Assembly: GCA_007127395.1 (NCBI GenBank)
Contig: SKZL01000024.1
Span: 1-8,226, forward strand
Length of the DNA stretch: 8,226 nucleotides
Source: Balneolaceae bacterium
Lineage (GTDB): Bacteria > Bacteroidota > Rhodothermia > Balneolales > Balneolaceae
Reading direction: 5' to 3'
Each line of letters opens with the position of its first letter. Position 1 is the first letter of the stretch. Positions 1 through 5,963 of this stretch are shown here, in pieces. A model generated the notes under the pieces. The model searched no databases and had not been told where the DNA came from. It worked only from the letters and a program-made list of their open reading frames with translations. The position numbers and the translations under genes are program-made.

Positions 1-467
1 ACGATCCTAAAGAGCCTGCAATCATAGGAATGCAAACCAGGGGTGTCTATATGGGCAGGCGTATTATTTCTGTCATTGAAAAAAGCCTTGAGATAAAGCC
101 CGACTTTGGGGTACTGGATGTTACTTTCTACCGGGATGATTTTCGATCCAAACTGAAAATGCCTGAGGTGAAGGTTACTGAAATTCCTTTTGATCTCTAT
201 AACCGCGATGTAATTTTGGTCGATGATGTACTCTACACCGGCCGAACGGTGCGCTCAGCGATGGATGCATTGATGTCCTACGGCCGGCCCAGAAGTATAC
301 GGTTCTGCTGTATGATTGATCGCGGACACCGGGAGCTGCCGGTAAGTGCCGACTATGTTGGCCTAACTGTTCCCACCCATGCGGATGAAGAGGTGCTTGT
401 AAAAGTGAAAGAGCTGGATGGTGAGGATGCGGTTTATGTCATAAAGAGGGAGGGCGCCTATGAGTGA
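1..467 (+). CDS. pyrR: PyrR: bifunctional pyr operon regulator / uracil phosphoribosyltransferase (5' truncated)
   Basis: The reading frame is open from base 3 (Asp-Pro-Lys-Glu...) to TGA at 465-467, so the true start lies left of the window; the ATG at 30 is internal. About 154 residues are visible. Compared with Bacillus PyrR (181 residues), roughly 28 N-terminal residues are missing. Visible PyrR signatures are IIGMQTRGVYMGRR near the left edge, the FYRDD segment, the phosphoribosyltransferase PRPP-binding motif VILVDDVLYTGRT (about 210-248), and GRPRSIR followed by DRGHRELP. In Firmicutes, PyrR binds pyr mRNA in response to UMP and controls attenuation; it also converts uracil and PRPP to UMP. 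Whether this one regulates RNA cannot be judged, because any leader would lie outside the window. It overlaps pyrB by 8 bases (ATGAGTGA), which suggests translational coupling and a pyrimidine operon. Identification is firm; the regulatory role is inferred from the family. Confidence 0.95.
   Translation, partial: DPKEPAIIGMQTRGVYMGRRIISVIEKSLEIKPDFGVLDVTFYRDDFRSKLKMPEVKVTEIPFDLYNRDVILVDDVLYTGRTVRSAMDALMSYGRPRSIRFCCMIDRGHRELPVSADYVGLTVPTHADEEVLVKVKELDGEDAVYVIKREGAYE
443..454 (+). promoter_or_regulatory. Shine-Dalgarno-like purine tract before pyrB
   Basis: The tract AAAGAGGGAGGG lies inside the last codons of pyrR and ends 5 bases before the pyrB ATG at 460. It is the only clear Shine-Dalgarno-like stretch ahead of a start codon in the window. 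It supports the ATG at 460 as the pyrB start. Coupled re-initiation from the overlapping pyrR stop could also serve pyrB. Confidence 0.5.
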
Positions 468-1407
468 TCTGAATGATTATCAGTTTGAGCACGCGCACCT
501 TTTGGGGCTTGCAGACTACTCCGCTGATGATATCAGATATGTTCTGGAACAGGCAAAAACATTCAGGGAAGTATTGGATAGGCCGGTGCCAAAAATTCCG
601 ACACTTCGAGACAAGACCATCGTAAACCTCTTCTATGAAAACAGTACCCGTACCAGGCTCTCTTTTGAACTTGCACAAAAAAGAATGGGTGCGGATGTCG
701 TAAACTTCTCCGCAAGCATGTCCAGTACCCGAAAAGGGGAGTCGCTAAAAGATACGATTCAGAATATCAGCTCCATGAAAATTGACATGGTTGTTGTACG
801 TCACGAGAGCCCCGGAGTGCCACACTTTCTCACACGTTGTGTAGATGCAGCGATCATTAATGCGGGAGATGGTGCACATGAACATCCCACGCAGGCACTT
901 CTCGATATGTTTACCATGCAGCAGATTTACCCCGACCTGAAAGGGAAAAAGATTGCCATTATCGGAGATATCAGTCATAGCCGTGTAGTCCGGTCCAACA
1001 TTATGGGTTTGATCAAGCTGGGTGCAGAGGTGACTATTTGTGGTCCCAGATCTTTAATGCCTCTCTTTGCAGAGACTTTGGGTGCCGAAGTATCAAACAA
1101 TCTGGATGAAACGCTGAAGTGGTGTGATGTTGCAATGGCTTTGCGTATTCAGATGGAAAGAATGGGTGCTATCACCGATCAATTCCCAAGCCTGAGAGAG
1201 TATCATGAGCTTTTCGGGATAAAGATGAGTCATCTGGAAAAATATCCGGACTTCATGATTATGCATCCGGGCCCGATCAACAGAGGTGTTGAATTGGAAA
1301 GTGATGTTGCCGACAGTGAAAGGGCAGTTATCCTGAATCAGGTTACCAATGGCCTGGCAGTGCGAATGGCTGTTCTCTATCTGTTGAGCGGTGGTAACAG
1401 GGTATAA
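460..1407 (+). CDS. pyrB: Aspartate carbamoyltransferase, catalytic chain
   Basis: The product joins carbamoyl phosphate and L-aspartate to N-carbamoyl-L-aspartate, the committed step of de novo pyrimidine synthesis, in the cytoplasm. Its 315 residues are the normal size for the catalytic chain. Family residues seen: the carbamoyl-phosphate loop STRTR (62-66), SSTRKGES (88-95) with Lys92 supplying the active site of a neighbouring subunit, Arg114 in RHESPG, HPTQ (142-145), HSR (173-175), R229-I-Q231 of the aspartate-binding loop, and HPGP (269-272). All main catalytic positions known from the E. coli enzyme appear kept. The start at 460 overlaps pyrR by 8 bases and has a purine-rich site ahead. 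No regulatory chain gene (pyrI) follows; the next gene is convergent. The enzyme is therefore either unregulated by nucleotides or paired with something encoded elsewhere. Ornithine carbamoyltransferase is unlikely given the RIQ motif and pyrR linkage. Confidence 0.97.
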   Translation: MSDLNDYQFEHAHLLGLADYSADDIRYVLEQAKTFREVLDRPVPKIPTLRDKTIVNLFYENSTRTRLSFELAQKRMGADVVNFSASMSSTRKGESLKDTIQNISSMKIDMVVVRHESPGVPHFLTRCVDAAIINAGDGAHEHPTQALLDMFTMQQIYPDLKGKKIAIIGDISHSRVVRSNIMGLIKLGAEVTICGPRSLMPLFAETLGAEVSNNLDETLKWCDVAMALRIQMERMGAITDQFPSLREYHELFGIKMSHLEKYPDFMIMHPGPINRGVELESDVADSERAVILNQVTNGLAVRMAVLYLLSGGNRV

Positions 1408-2301
1408 TCAGAACCTTGCGTAGCGGGTCAGTAATATTCCCGATATGACAACGGCTGAGCCGATATATTGTGGAATCTCAAGTGTTTCACCCAACAGGAT
1501 GATCCCAAAAAAGAGTCCCAATACGGGCACCATGTTTTGATAAGTAGCCGTACGTACAGCACCCACTCTCATGATCCCGTTGTTCCAGATGATATATGCC
1601 AGGCCTATGGCAAGAAGTCCGCTATAAAAAACACCGCCCCATGCGAGAGGAGAGACATTGGCCCAGTCGGTAGGTGATGCAAAAGGGATCGCAATAAGAG
1701 TCAGGGATACTGCTCCGGTAGTGGTCATAACAGCAGAGAATTGCAAAGGTGTATAGCGGCCCAGAAACTGTTTAGAGTAGATGGTAAAGATCCCCCAGAC
1801 CACAGCTGCCGACAATATTGTCAGATCTCCCATGAATGTATCCGATCCGAAAGAGATTGGATTCTTACCAAAAAAGATAATCAGGAAAAGACCGAAAAAG
1901 GCAAGGAGAACACCGAATACCTTCAACCGGTTGAGCTGTTCAAGCTTCAAAAAGTGTGAAAAAATAGCAACCCATATAGGTATGGTTCCGAGCATCACAG
2001 CTGCATTGGCAGCCAGGGTGAGGTCAATACCGATGATAAAGAGCCATTGATAGATAAGGTTGCCGGTTAGGCCGAGCGGGATCAAAATTATCCAATCACT
2101 TTTTTGAATCCTGAACCATGCTCTCTTTTTGGCGATGACAACCCAGATGAAACCCGCCGCCAGAAGAAACCGTAACACATTGAAGCTGTATGGGTCAATC
2201 TCTTCCAGGCTTGTTTTGATCACCGAGAAATTTAATGCCCAGACAAATGCGATAGAGAATAGCGCAAGATCTGCTTTTAATGCCTTTTGTTCTGTGTTCA
2301 T
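1408..2301 (-). CDS. EamA/DMT-superfamily membrane transporter
   Basis: The product is a 297-residue integral membrane protein of the drug/metabolite transporter type. It has two EamA repeats (about residues 12-142 and 157-292) of five hydrophobic helices each, ten in total, the usual length for the family. Recognisable family features are the N-terminal stretch WALNFSVIKTSLEEIDPYS, and, near the end of the second repeat, YQNMVPVLGLFFGIILLGE, the common proline and LGE motif of EamA proteins. These carriers export or import small metabolites, amino acids or drugs; the substrate cannot be read from the sequence. The start ATG (2299-2301 in reverse) has no Shine-Dalgarno site. The stop (TGA, 1408-1410 reverse) directly abuts the pyrB stop. 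The gene is divergent from tetR and shares a 140-base intergenic region with it, so co-control is possible but unproven. Family call is firm, function open. Confidence 0.9.
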   Translation of the reverse strand: MNTEQKALKADLALFSIAFVWALNFSVIKTSLEEIDPYSFNVLRFLLAAGFIWVVIAKKRAWFRIQKSDWIILIPLGLTGNLIYQWLFIIGIDLTLAANAAVMLGTIPIWVAIFSHFLKLEQLNRLKVFGVLLAFFGLFLIIFFGKNPISFGSDTFMGDLTILSAAVVWGIFTIYSKQFLGRYTPLQFSAVMTTTGAVSLTLIAIPFASPTDWANVSPLAWGGVFYSGLLAIGLAYIIWNNGIMRVGAVRTATYQNMVPVLGLFFGIILLGETLEIPQYIGSAVVISGILLTRYARF

Positions 2302-2372
2302 CCGGTTGTGTTATGAGGAGGGAAATATAGGAAGATTGACAATAGAGGTGTAAAACATTTTTGGGAAAAGTT

Positions 2373-2404
2373 ATTGGATCTGAGATGAAATAATTATAAT
2401 TTTG
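2373..2404 (+). promoter_or_regulatory. Predicted promoter for tetR and the efflux operon
   Basis: TAATTTTG at 2397-2404 matches the Bacteroidota -7 consensus TAnnTTTG exactly. An ATTG (2373-2376) lies 20 bases upstream, close to the usual position of the -33 element TTTG. A perfect TATAAT (2395-2400) overlaps it and would serve as a -10 box for an ordinary sigma-70 reading. Transcription would start around 2410-2412, about 30 bases before the tetR ATG. The call rests on motif matching alone. Confidence 0.5.
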
Positions 2405-2422
2405 TTGACTGTGATTCAGAAA

Positions 2423-2437
2423 ATGACCGGTAGTCAT
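2423..2437 (+). promoter_or_regulatory. Candidate TetR-family operator (inverted repeat ATGAC-N5-GTCAT)
   Basis: ATGACCGGTAGTCAT is a perfect 5-bp inverted repeat with a 5-base centre. It sits between the predicted promoter and the tetR ATG (2442). A further TGACT at 2406-2410 pairs with AGTCA at 2432-2436, so a second half-site may exist nearby. TetR-family repressors usually bind such palindromes at their own promoters, and a repressor here would block both tetR and the downstream pump genes. No similar repeat was found in the 3093-3181 gap. Binding is inferred, not shown. Confidence 0.45.
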
Positions 2438-2441
2438 AAAA

Positions 2442-3092
2442 ATGGAAAAATTATCAAGAAAAGAGCGCGATCGGATCAGCCGTGAAGAGTACATTGTTGA
2501 TGCTGCCGAAGAGGTTATATCTGAAAAGGGTTTTGATGCGGCCACGATGGATGAAATTGCAGAAAAAGCAGAAGTAGGCAAGGGAACTCTCTACCTTCAC
2601 TTTAACAGCAAATCAGCTATTTACCTGGCTATTAGTGTGAGAGGGGGTAAAATACTTAACCAGAAGATGTCGCAAGTCCTCAGCAGAGATCTCTCCGGTC
2701 TTGAGATGATTGAGGAGATGGGGTATACTTATCTACAGTTTATCCAGCAAAACCCTCACTATTACAGAGCATTCAATTTTTTTGAAAACGCTTTAAGTGA
2801 GAATAAACTAACGGAGAGTAGTCTGGTTGATGAATGCGAACAGGTTGGTATGGAAGCGATGACCTATGCAGTGAGGGCACTGCAAATTGGTATGCAGGAC
2901 GGTACAATTAAAGATACATTCGACCCAAAAGAGCTTGGTGTCATCTTCTGGGGAGCTTCAAGAGGGGTTGTGCAGGTTGCCTATATGAAAGAGAGTCGAA
3001 GGCATATGAAAGTACTTGACGATGTTACATTCAGTCTGGAGACTTTAATTAAAGGTTTTATCGAGATTATCGGTAGTGGAATCAAAAAGTGA
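2442..3092 (+). CDS. TetR/AcrR-family transcriptional repressor
   Basis: The 216-residue product is a typical-size TetR protein. The N-terminal DNA-binding domain spans about residues 14-60: EEYIVDAAEEVISEKGFDAATMDEIAEKAEVGKGTLYLHF in consecutive parts, with the helix-turn-helix at about 35-54 and the diagnostic GTLYLHF at 48-54. The remaining part (about 70-216) is a mostly helical ligand-binding and dimerisation domain, which is poorly conserved, so the ligand is unknown. The ATG at 2442 is the only sensible start: the frame has a TGA at 2424-2426 and no other start codon between. It has no Shine-Dalgarno site. The gene heads a co-directional run with an outer-membrane channel, adaptor and RND permease. 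It is probably the local repressor, relieved by a pump substrate, and probably autoregulated through the repeat at 2423-2437. Family is certain; the target is inferred from position. Confidence 0.93.
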   Translation: MEKLSRKERDRISREEYIVDAAEEVISEKGFDAATMDEIAEKAEVGKGTLYLHFNSKSAIYLAISVRGGKILNQKMSQVLSRDLSGLEMIEEMGYTYLQFIQQNPHYYRAFNFFENALSENKLTESSLVDECEQVGMEAMTYAVRALQIGMQDGTIKDTFDPKELGVIFWGASRGVVQVAYMKESRRHMKVLDDVTFSLETLIKGFIEIIGSGIKK

Positions 3093-3181
3093 CTACAGGT
3101 CAAATTAATCGAAACAAATCAGAATCAGGATACGTATAGATCTACTGGTTTTTTGGAAAAGGAAATATTGGTAAAAATTAT

Positions 3182-4774
3182 ATGCTAACTAAGAAATGGA
3201 AAATCGCCACACTTTTACTCTTTATAGGTGTGGTCGGGACAGAGTCGCTTTGGGCTCAAAGTGATATTGTACAAAACGCAAAGAACTTGGAAGAGATCAC
3301 CATCACTATTGATGAAGCCATTCAGATTGCTCTGATTAATAACTACATGATCCGAAAGGGTTTGTTGGATATTGAAACAGCAGAGTCACAGATCCGGGAA
3401 GCGTGGGGTTCTGTTTATCCACAAGTAAACACAGCCGGAAGCTACACCAGGAACTTGCAGACCCCCAATCCTTTTGCCGGATCAGATGCCGGTGGATTAT
3501 TTGAAACATTAGGCGCTATAGATTGGCTGGCTTACAATGAAAGTGCCCGTACGGATGGAGATCCGAATACAGCCCCGATTCCGATCGATGAGTTTTTTGA
3601 CAGACAACGTCAGGGTTTTGAAGATGCCGGACTGGGAGTGCCCGGATTCGGAAGCGGGAACCCGTTTGCCGTTGAGAATCAGTTTGAATTTGGTCTATCG
3701 GTTACTCAGACGCTATATAACGGCGCTGCTTTTGCAGCAATCAGAGGTGCACGGCAGGTACGGGAACTGAATGAGGACCAAACAGAGCTTGACAGGCAGA
3801 TCGTAGTGGATCAGATAAAAAATTCATTTTATACCGCACTTTTGGCAAGAGAGCAATATCAGGTATTGAAAGCCAGTGTTGAACGTCTCCGGGAAACGGT
3901 TGAGGAGACGCGTAAATCCGTGGATGCAGGTATGCTATCAAGATTCGATAGGATCAGTGCAGAAGTGGAACTGGTGAATCTGGAGACCCGTTTGATCGAA
4001 GTTGAAAACCAGTCAGAACTGGCGATTAAAAACCTGGCTCTGCAGTTAGGAATTCCCACTCGTTCCAAACTCAATCTGAGAGGGGCTCTGGAGTTTGACG
4101 AATCTCTGCTGCCTGACACCTTTGATCCTGATTTGGCGTATGAAGTGGCGCTGCAACAGAGGCCGGATTTGAGTCAGACCGCCGGATTGATCGAACTTTT
4201 GAAGGTTGAAGGAGAGATGACCCGATCCGGTTATATGCCTACCCTGAGTGCATTTGCAAATGCTGCTTACATTGGCCAGGTACCTTCAAACAGAACGTCC
4301 GTAATGGCTGTCGAAGGTGAGGAGTTTACCTATCGATCTGAGTCGAGAAGCTTTTTTGATAACTCATATTGGAATCCTGCAGTAGCTGTCGGACTCAGGT
4401 TCAATTGGAGTATATTCAATGGTTTTCAGACCAGAATGAGAGTGGAGCAGAATGCAATATCAGTACGTCAGGCAGAGATCGATCGTGAATTTCAGAAAAA
4501 TGCCATCTATCTGGAGATAGAGCAAACAGTCCGAAGCCTTGAAACAGCCCTCCGCCGGATCAACAGCCAGCAAAGAAATATTGAACAGGCAGAGTTGAAC
4601 TATGAATTTGCACTCAAAAGATTAACAGAGGGTGTCGGTACACCCCTTCAGGAGAGACAAGCTTCATCGCTGCTCGACCAAAGCAGGGTTAACTATCTGA
4701 CAGCTGTCTATGATTATCTGATTGCATTGAGCCAATATGAGAAAGCGATCGGTAAACCAATTTTAAATGACTAA
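3182..4774 (+). CDS. TolC-like outer-membrane efflux channel
   Basis: The 530-residue product has a signal peptide (basic MLTKKWK, hydrophobic core about 8-20, cleavage likely near LWAQ at 23-26). Two OEP repeats follow (about 45-285 and 310-525). Each opens with TITIDEAIQIAL-like or YEVALQQRPDL-like helices and carries a pair of beta strands, then a long helix (for example AEVELVNLETRLIEVENQ and RQASSLLDQSRVNYLTAVYD). Such proteins trimerise into a barrel plus periplasmic tunnel and form the exit duct of tripartite pumps. Predicted extracellular loops are long: about residues 93-165 and 366-398. It lies 89 bases after tetR and 6 before the adaptor gene, so it should be the dedicated exit channel of the pump encoded here. 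The 89-base gap shows no convincing promoter or terminator; the leader has AAAGGAAA 18 bases upstream of the ATG, too far for a normal ribosome site. Confidence 0.92.
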   Translation: MLTKKWKIATLLLFIGVVGTESLWAQSDIVQNAKNLEEITITIDEAIQIALINNYMIRKGLLDIETAESQIREAWGSVYPQVNTAGSYTRNLQTPNPFAGSDAGGLFETLGAIDWLAYNESARTDGDPNTAPIPIDEFFDRQRQGFEDAGLGVPGFGSGNPFAVENQFEFGLSVTQTLYNGAAFAAIRGARQVRELNEDQTELDRQIVVDQIKNSFYTALLAREQYQVLKASVERLRETVEETRKSVDAGMLSRFDRISAEVELVNLETRLIEVENQSELAIKNLALQLGIPTRSKLNLRGALEFDESLLPDTFDPDLAYEVALQQRPDLSQTAGLIELLKVEGEMTRSGYMPTLSAFANAAYIGQVPSNRTSVMAVEGEEFTYRSESRSFFDNSYWNPAVAVGLRFNWSIFNGFQTRMRVEQNAISVRQAEIDREFQKNAIYLEIEQTVRSLETALRRINSQQRNIEQAELNYEFALKRLTEGVGTPLQERQASSLLDQSRVNYLTAVYDYLIALSQYEKAIGKPILND

Positions 4775-4780
4775 CACAAA

Positions 4781-5914
4781 ATGTTGAAACCAATGTTAAA
4801 GAAAAGAAAATTCAACTCACTCTTCGCCATCATGTTTATGGCACTTCTGTTCGTCTCCTGCAGTGGTGAAGGTGAAGAAAATGAAAATAATAATGATGGG
4901 ATTCGTTCAATGCCTGTTGAGACTGTTACGATTGAGACAGGCAACTTTGATGACTATATTCGTCTGAGCGGAACGGTTGAGGCTTTGGAAGATGCCATAA
5001 TCTCATCCGAAAGCTCCGGGCGAATTTTGTCGATCCGCGACAGAGGGGAGAGAGTAGGCCGAGGGGATGTACTGGCAAGGCTTGACGATCGTATGATCAG
5101 GTCTCAGTATGATGCAGCAAAAACCGGTTTCGATCTTGCAGATGATACTTTTAACAGGCTGGAAGCACTCTATGCAGATTCCATTATCAGTACTCAGGAT
5201 TTCAGAAGTGCAAGAGCACAGCGTGATCAGGCAAAAGCACAACTTGAACTGACTGAAAAGCAACTCAGAGATTCCAGAATTGAAGCTCCTTTCGCAGGCC
5301 GTGTGGAAGATCGTTTGGTTCGAAACGGAGAGCTGGTGAACCCGGGCGTACCGGTTATGCGGTTGGTAAATAGTGAGAAGGTGAAAATTCTGACCGGCAT
5401 TCCGGAGCGTTACTCCGGAGAGATATCAGAAGGGTCCGATGTAATCATCCATTTCAGTTCTTTGGGGTTGGAACCCAGAGAGAGCCGGATCACATATGCC
5501 GGAAATGTGATCGATCCCGATACACGTACATTCACTGTCGAAATTGAGCTTGAAAATAGCGATGAACGGATCAAACCGGACATGGTTGTGGATCTTCAGG
5601 TAAAACGAACAACACTTGAGGATGTAATTGTGATTCCGAGAACCGCGATTATTCGTGATGAGGAAGGCACATCTGTATTCAAATCCAACAGTGAAAACGG
5701 AAGGAAGATTGCAGAGCTGGTGAGTGTGAGAACTGGATCAACATCCGGCTCGCTGATTCAGATACTGGATGGATTACAGCAGGGTGATGAAATTGTGGTT
5801 GCCGGTATGAGAACCCTCAGCATCGGAGATGCACTGAATGTCCTGTTTACTGAGACAAACCTGGAGAGGGCTGTAAAACTGAGAGAAAGTGACATCCCGC
5901 TGGTAAACTTCTGA
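4781..5914 (+). CDS. RND efflux periplasmic adaptor (HlyD/AcrA-like membrane fusion protein), probable lipoprotein
   Basis: The 377-residue adaptor should link the inner-membrane permease to the TolC-like channel. It has a lipoprotein-type signal: basic KKRK (7-10), hydrophobic core 13-25, then LFVSC with Cys27 as the probable lipidated residue, followed by an acidic Asn/Glu linker (28-40). Then come the first half of the lipoyl/barrel-sandwich domain (about 72-103), a helical hairpin (about 105-165), the second lipoyl half starting at IEAPFAGRV (167-175), a beta-barrel domain (about 199-276) with DPDTRTFTVEIEL, and a membrane-proximal domain (about 277-362). The hairpin tip carries Arg126, Leu130 and Ser137 spaced as the RLS motif by which AcrA-type adaptors dock on TolC. 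The ATG at 4781 is 6 bases after the tolC stop; an ATG at 4793 (residue 5) is an alternative that also keeps the signal. No Shine-Dalgarno site is seen. Confidence 0.93.
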   Translation: MLKPMLKKRKFNSLFAIMFMALLFVSCSGEGEENENNNDGIRSMPVETVTIETGNFDDYIRLSGTVEALEDAIISSESSGRILSIRDRGERVGRGDVLARLDDRMIRSQYDAAKTGFDLADDTFNRLEALYADSIISTQDFRSARAQRDQAKAQLELTEKQLRDSRIEAPFAGRVEDRLVRNGELVNPGVPVMRLVNSEKVKILTGIPERYSGEISEGSDVIIHFSSLGLEPRESRITYAGNVIDPDTRTFTVEIELENSDERIKPDMVVDLQVKRTTLEDVIVIPRTAIIRDEEGTSVFKSNSENGRKIAELVSVRTGSTSGSLIQILDGLQQGDEIVVAGMRTLSIGDALNVLFTETNLERAVKLRESDIPLVNF

Positions 5915-5963
5915 TTGTGCTGATTCCTGAATAGATAGCTTAAAGATTGAAGAAAAATCCAAT

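Noticed and set aside
30..467. ATG at 30 as the pyrR start
   Set aside because: The frame stays open to the left edge, and the residues before it (AIIG) match the conserved PyrR strand that precedes the TRG motif. The gene starts outside the window.
1451..1461. Palindrome CGGCTGAGCCG near the pyrB/EamA junction as a terminator
   Set aside because: The loop would be one base, the stem has no U-tract on either strand and it lies inside the transporter coding region.
2195..2581. Open frame on the - strand covering the divergent region (128 codons)
   Set aside because: It would overlap the start of tetR, the promoter region and the start of the EamA gene, and its translation is low-complexity Ser-rich antisense of the TetR DNA-binding domain. 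Not a gene.
3093..3181. Separate promoter for the pump genes between tetR and tolC
   Set aside because: A TTTG (3152-3155) is present but no TAnnTTTG or good -10 box follows at the right distance, and the site would lie almost on the start codon. Transcription from the tetR promoter is simpler.
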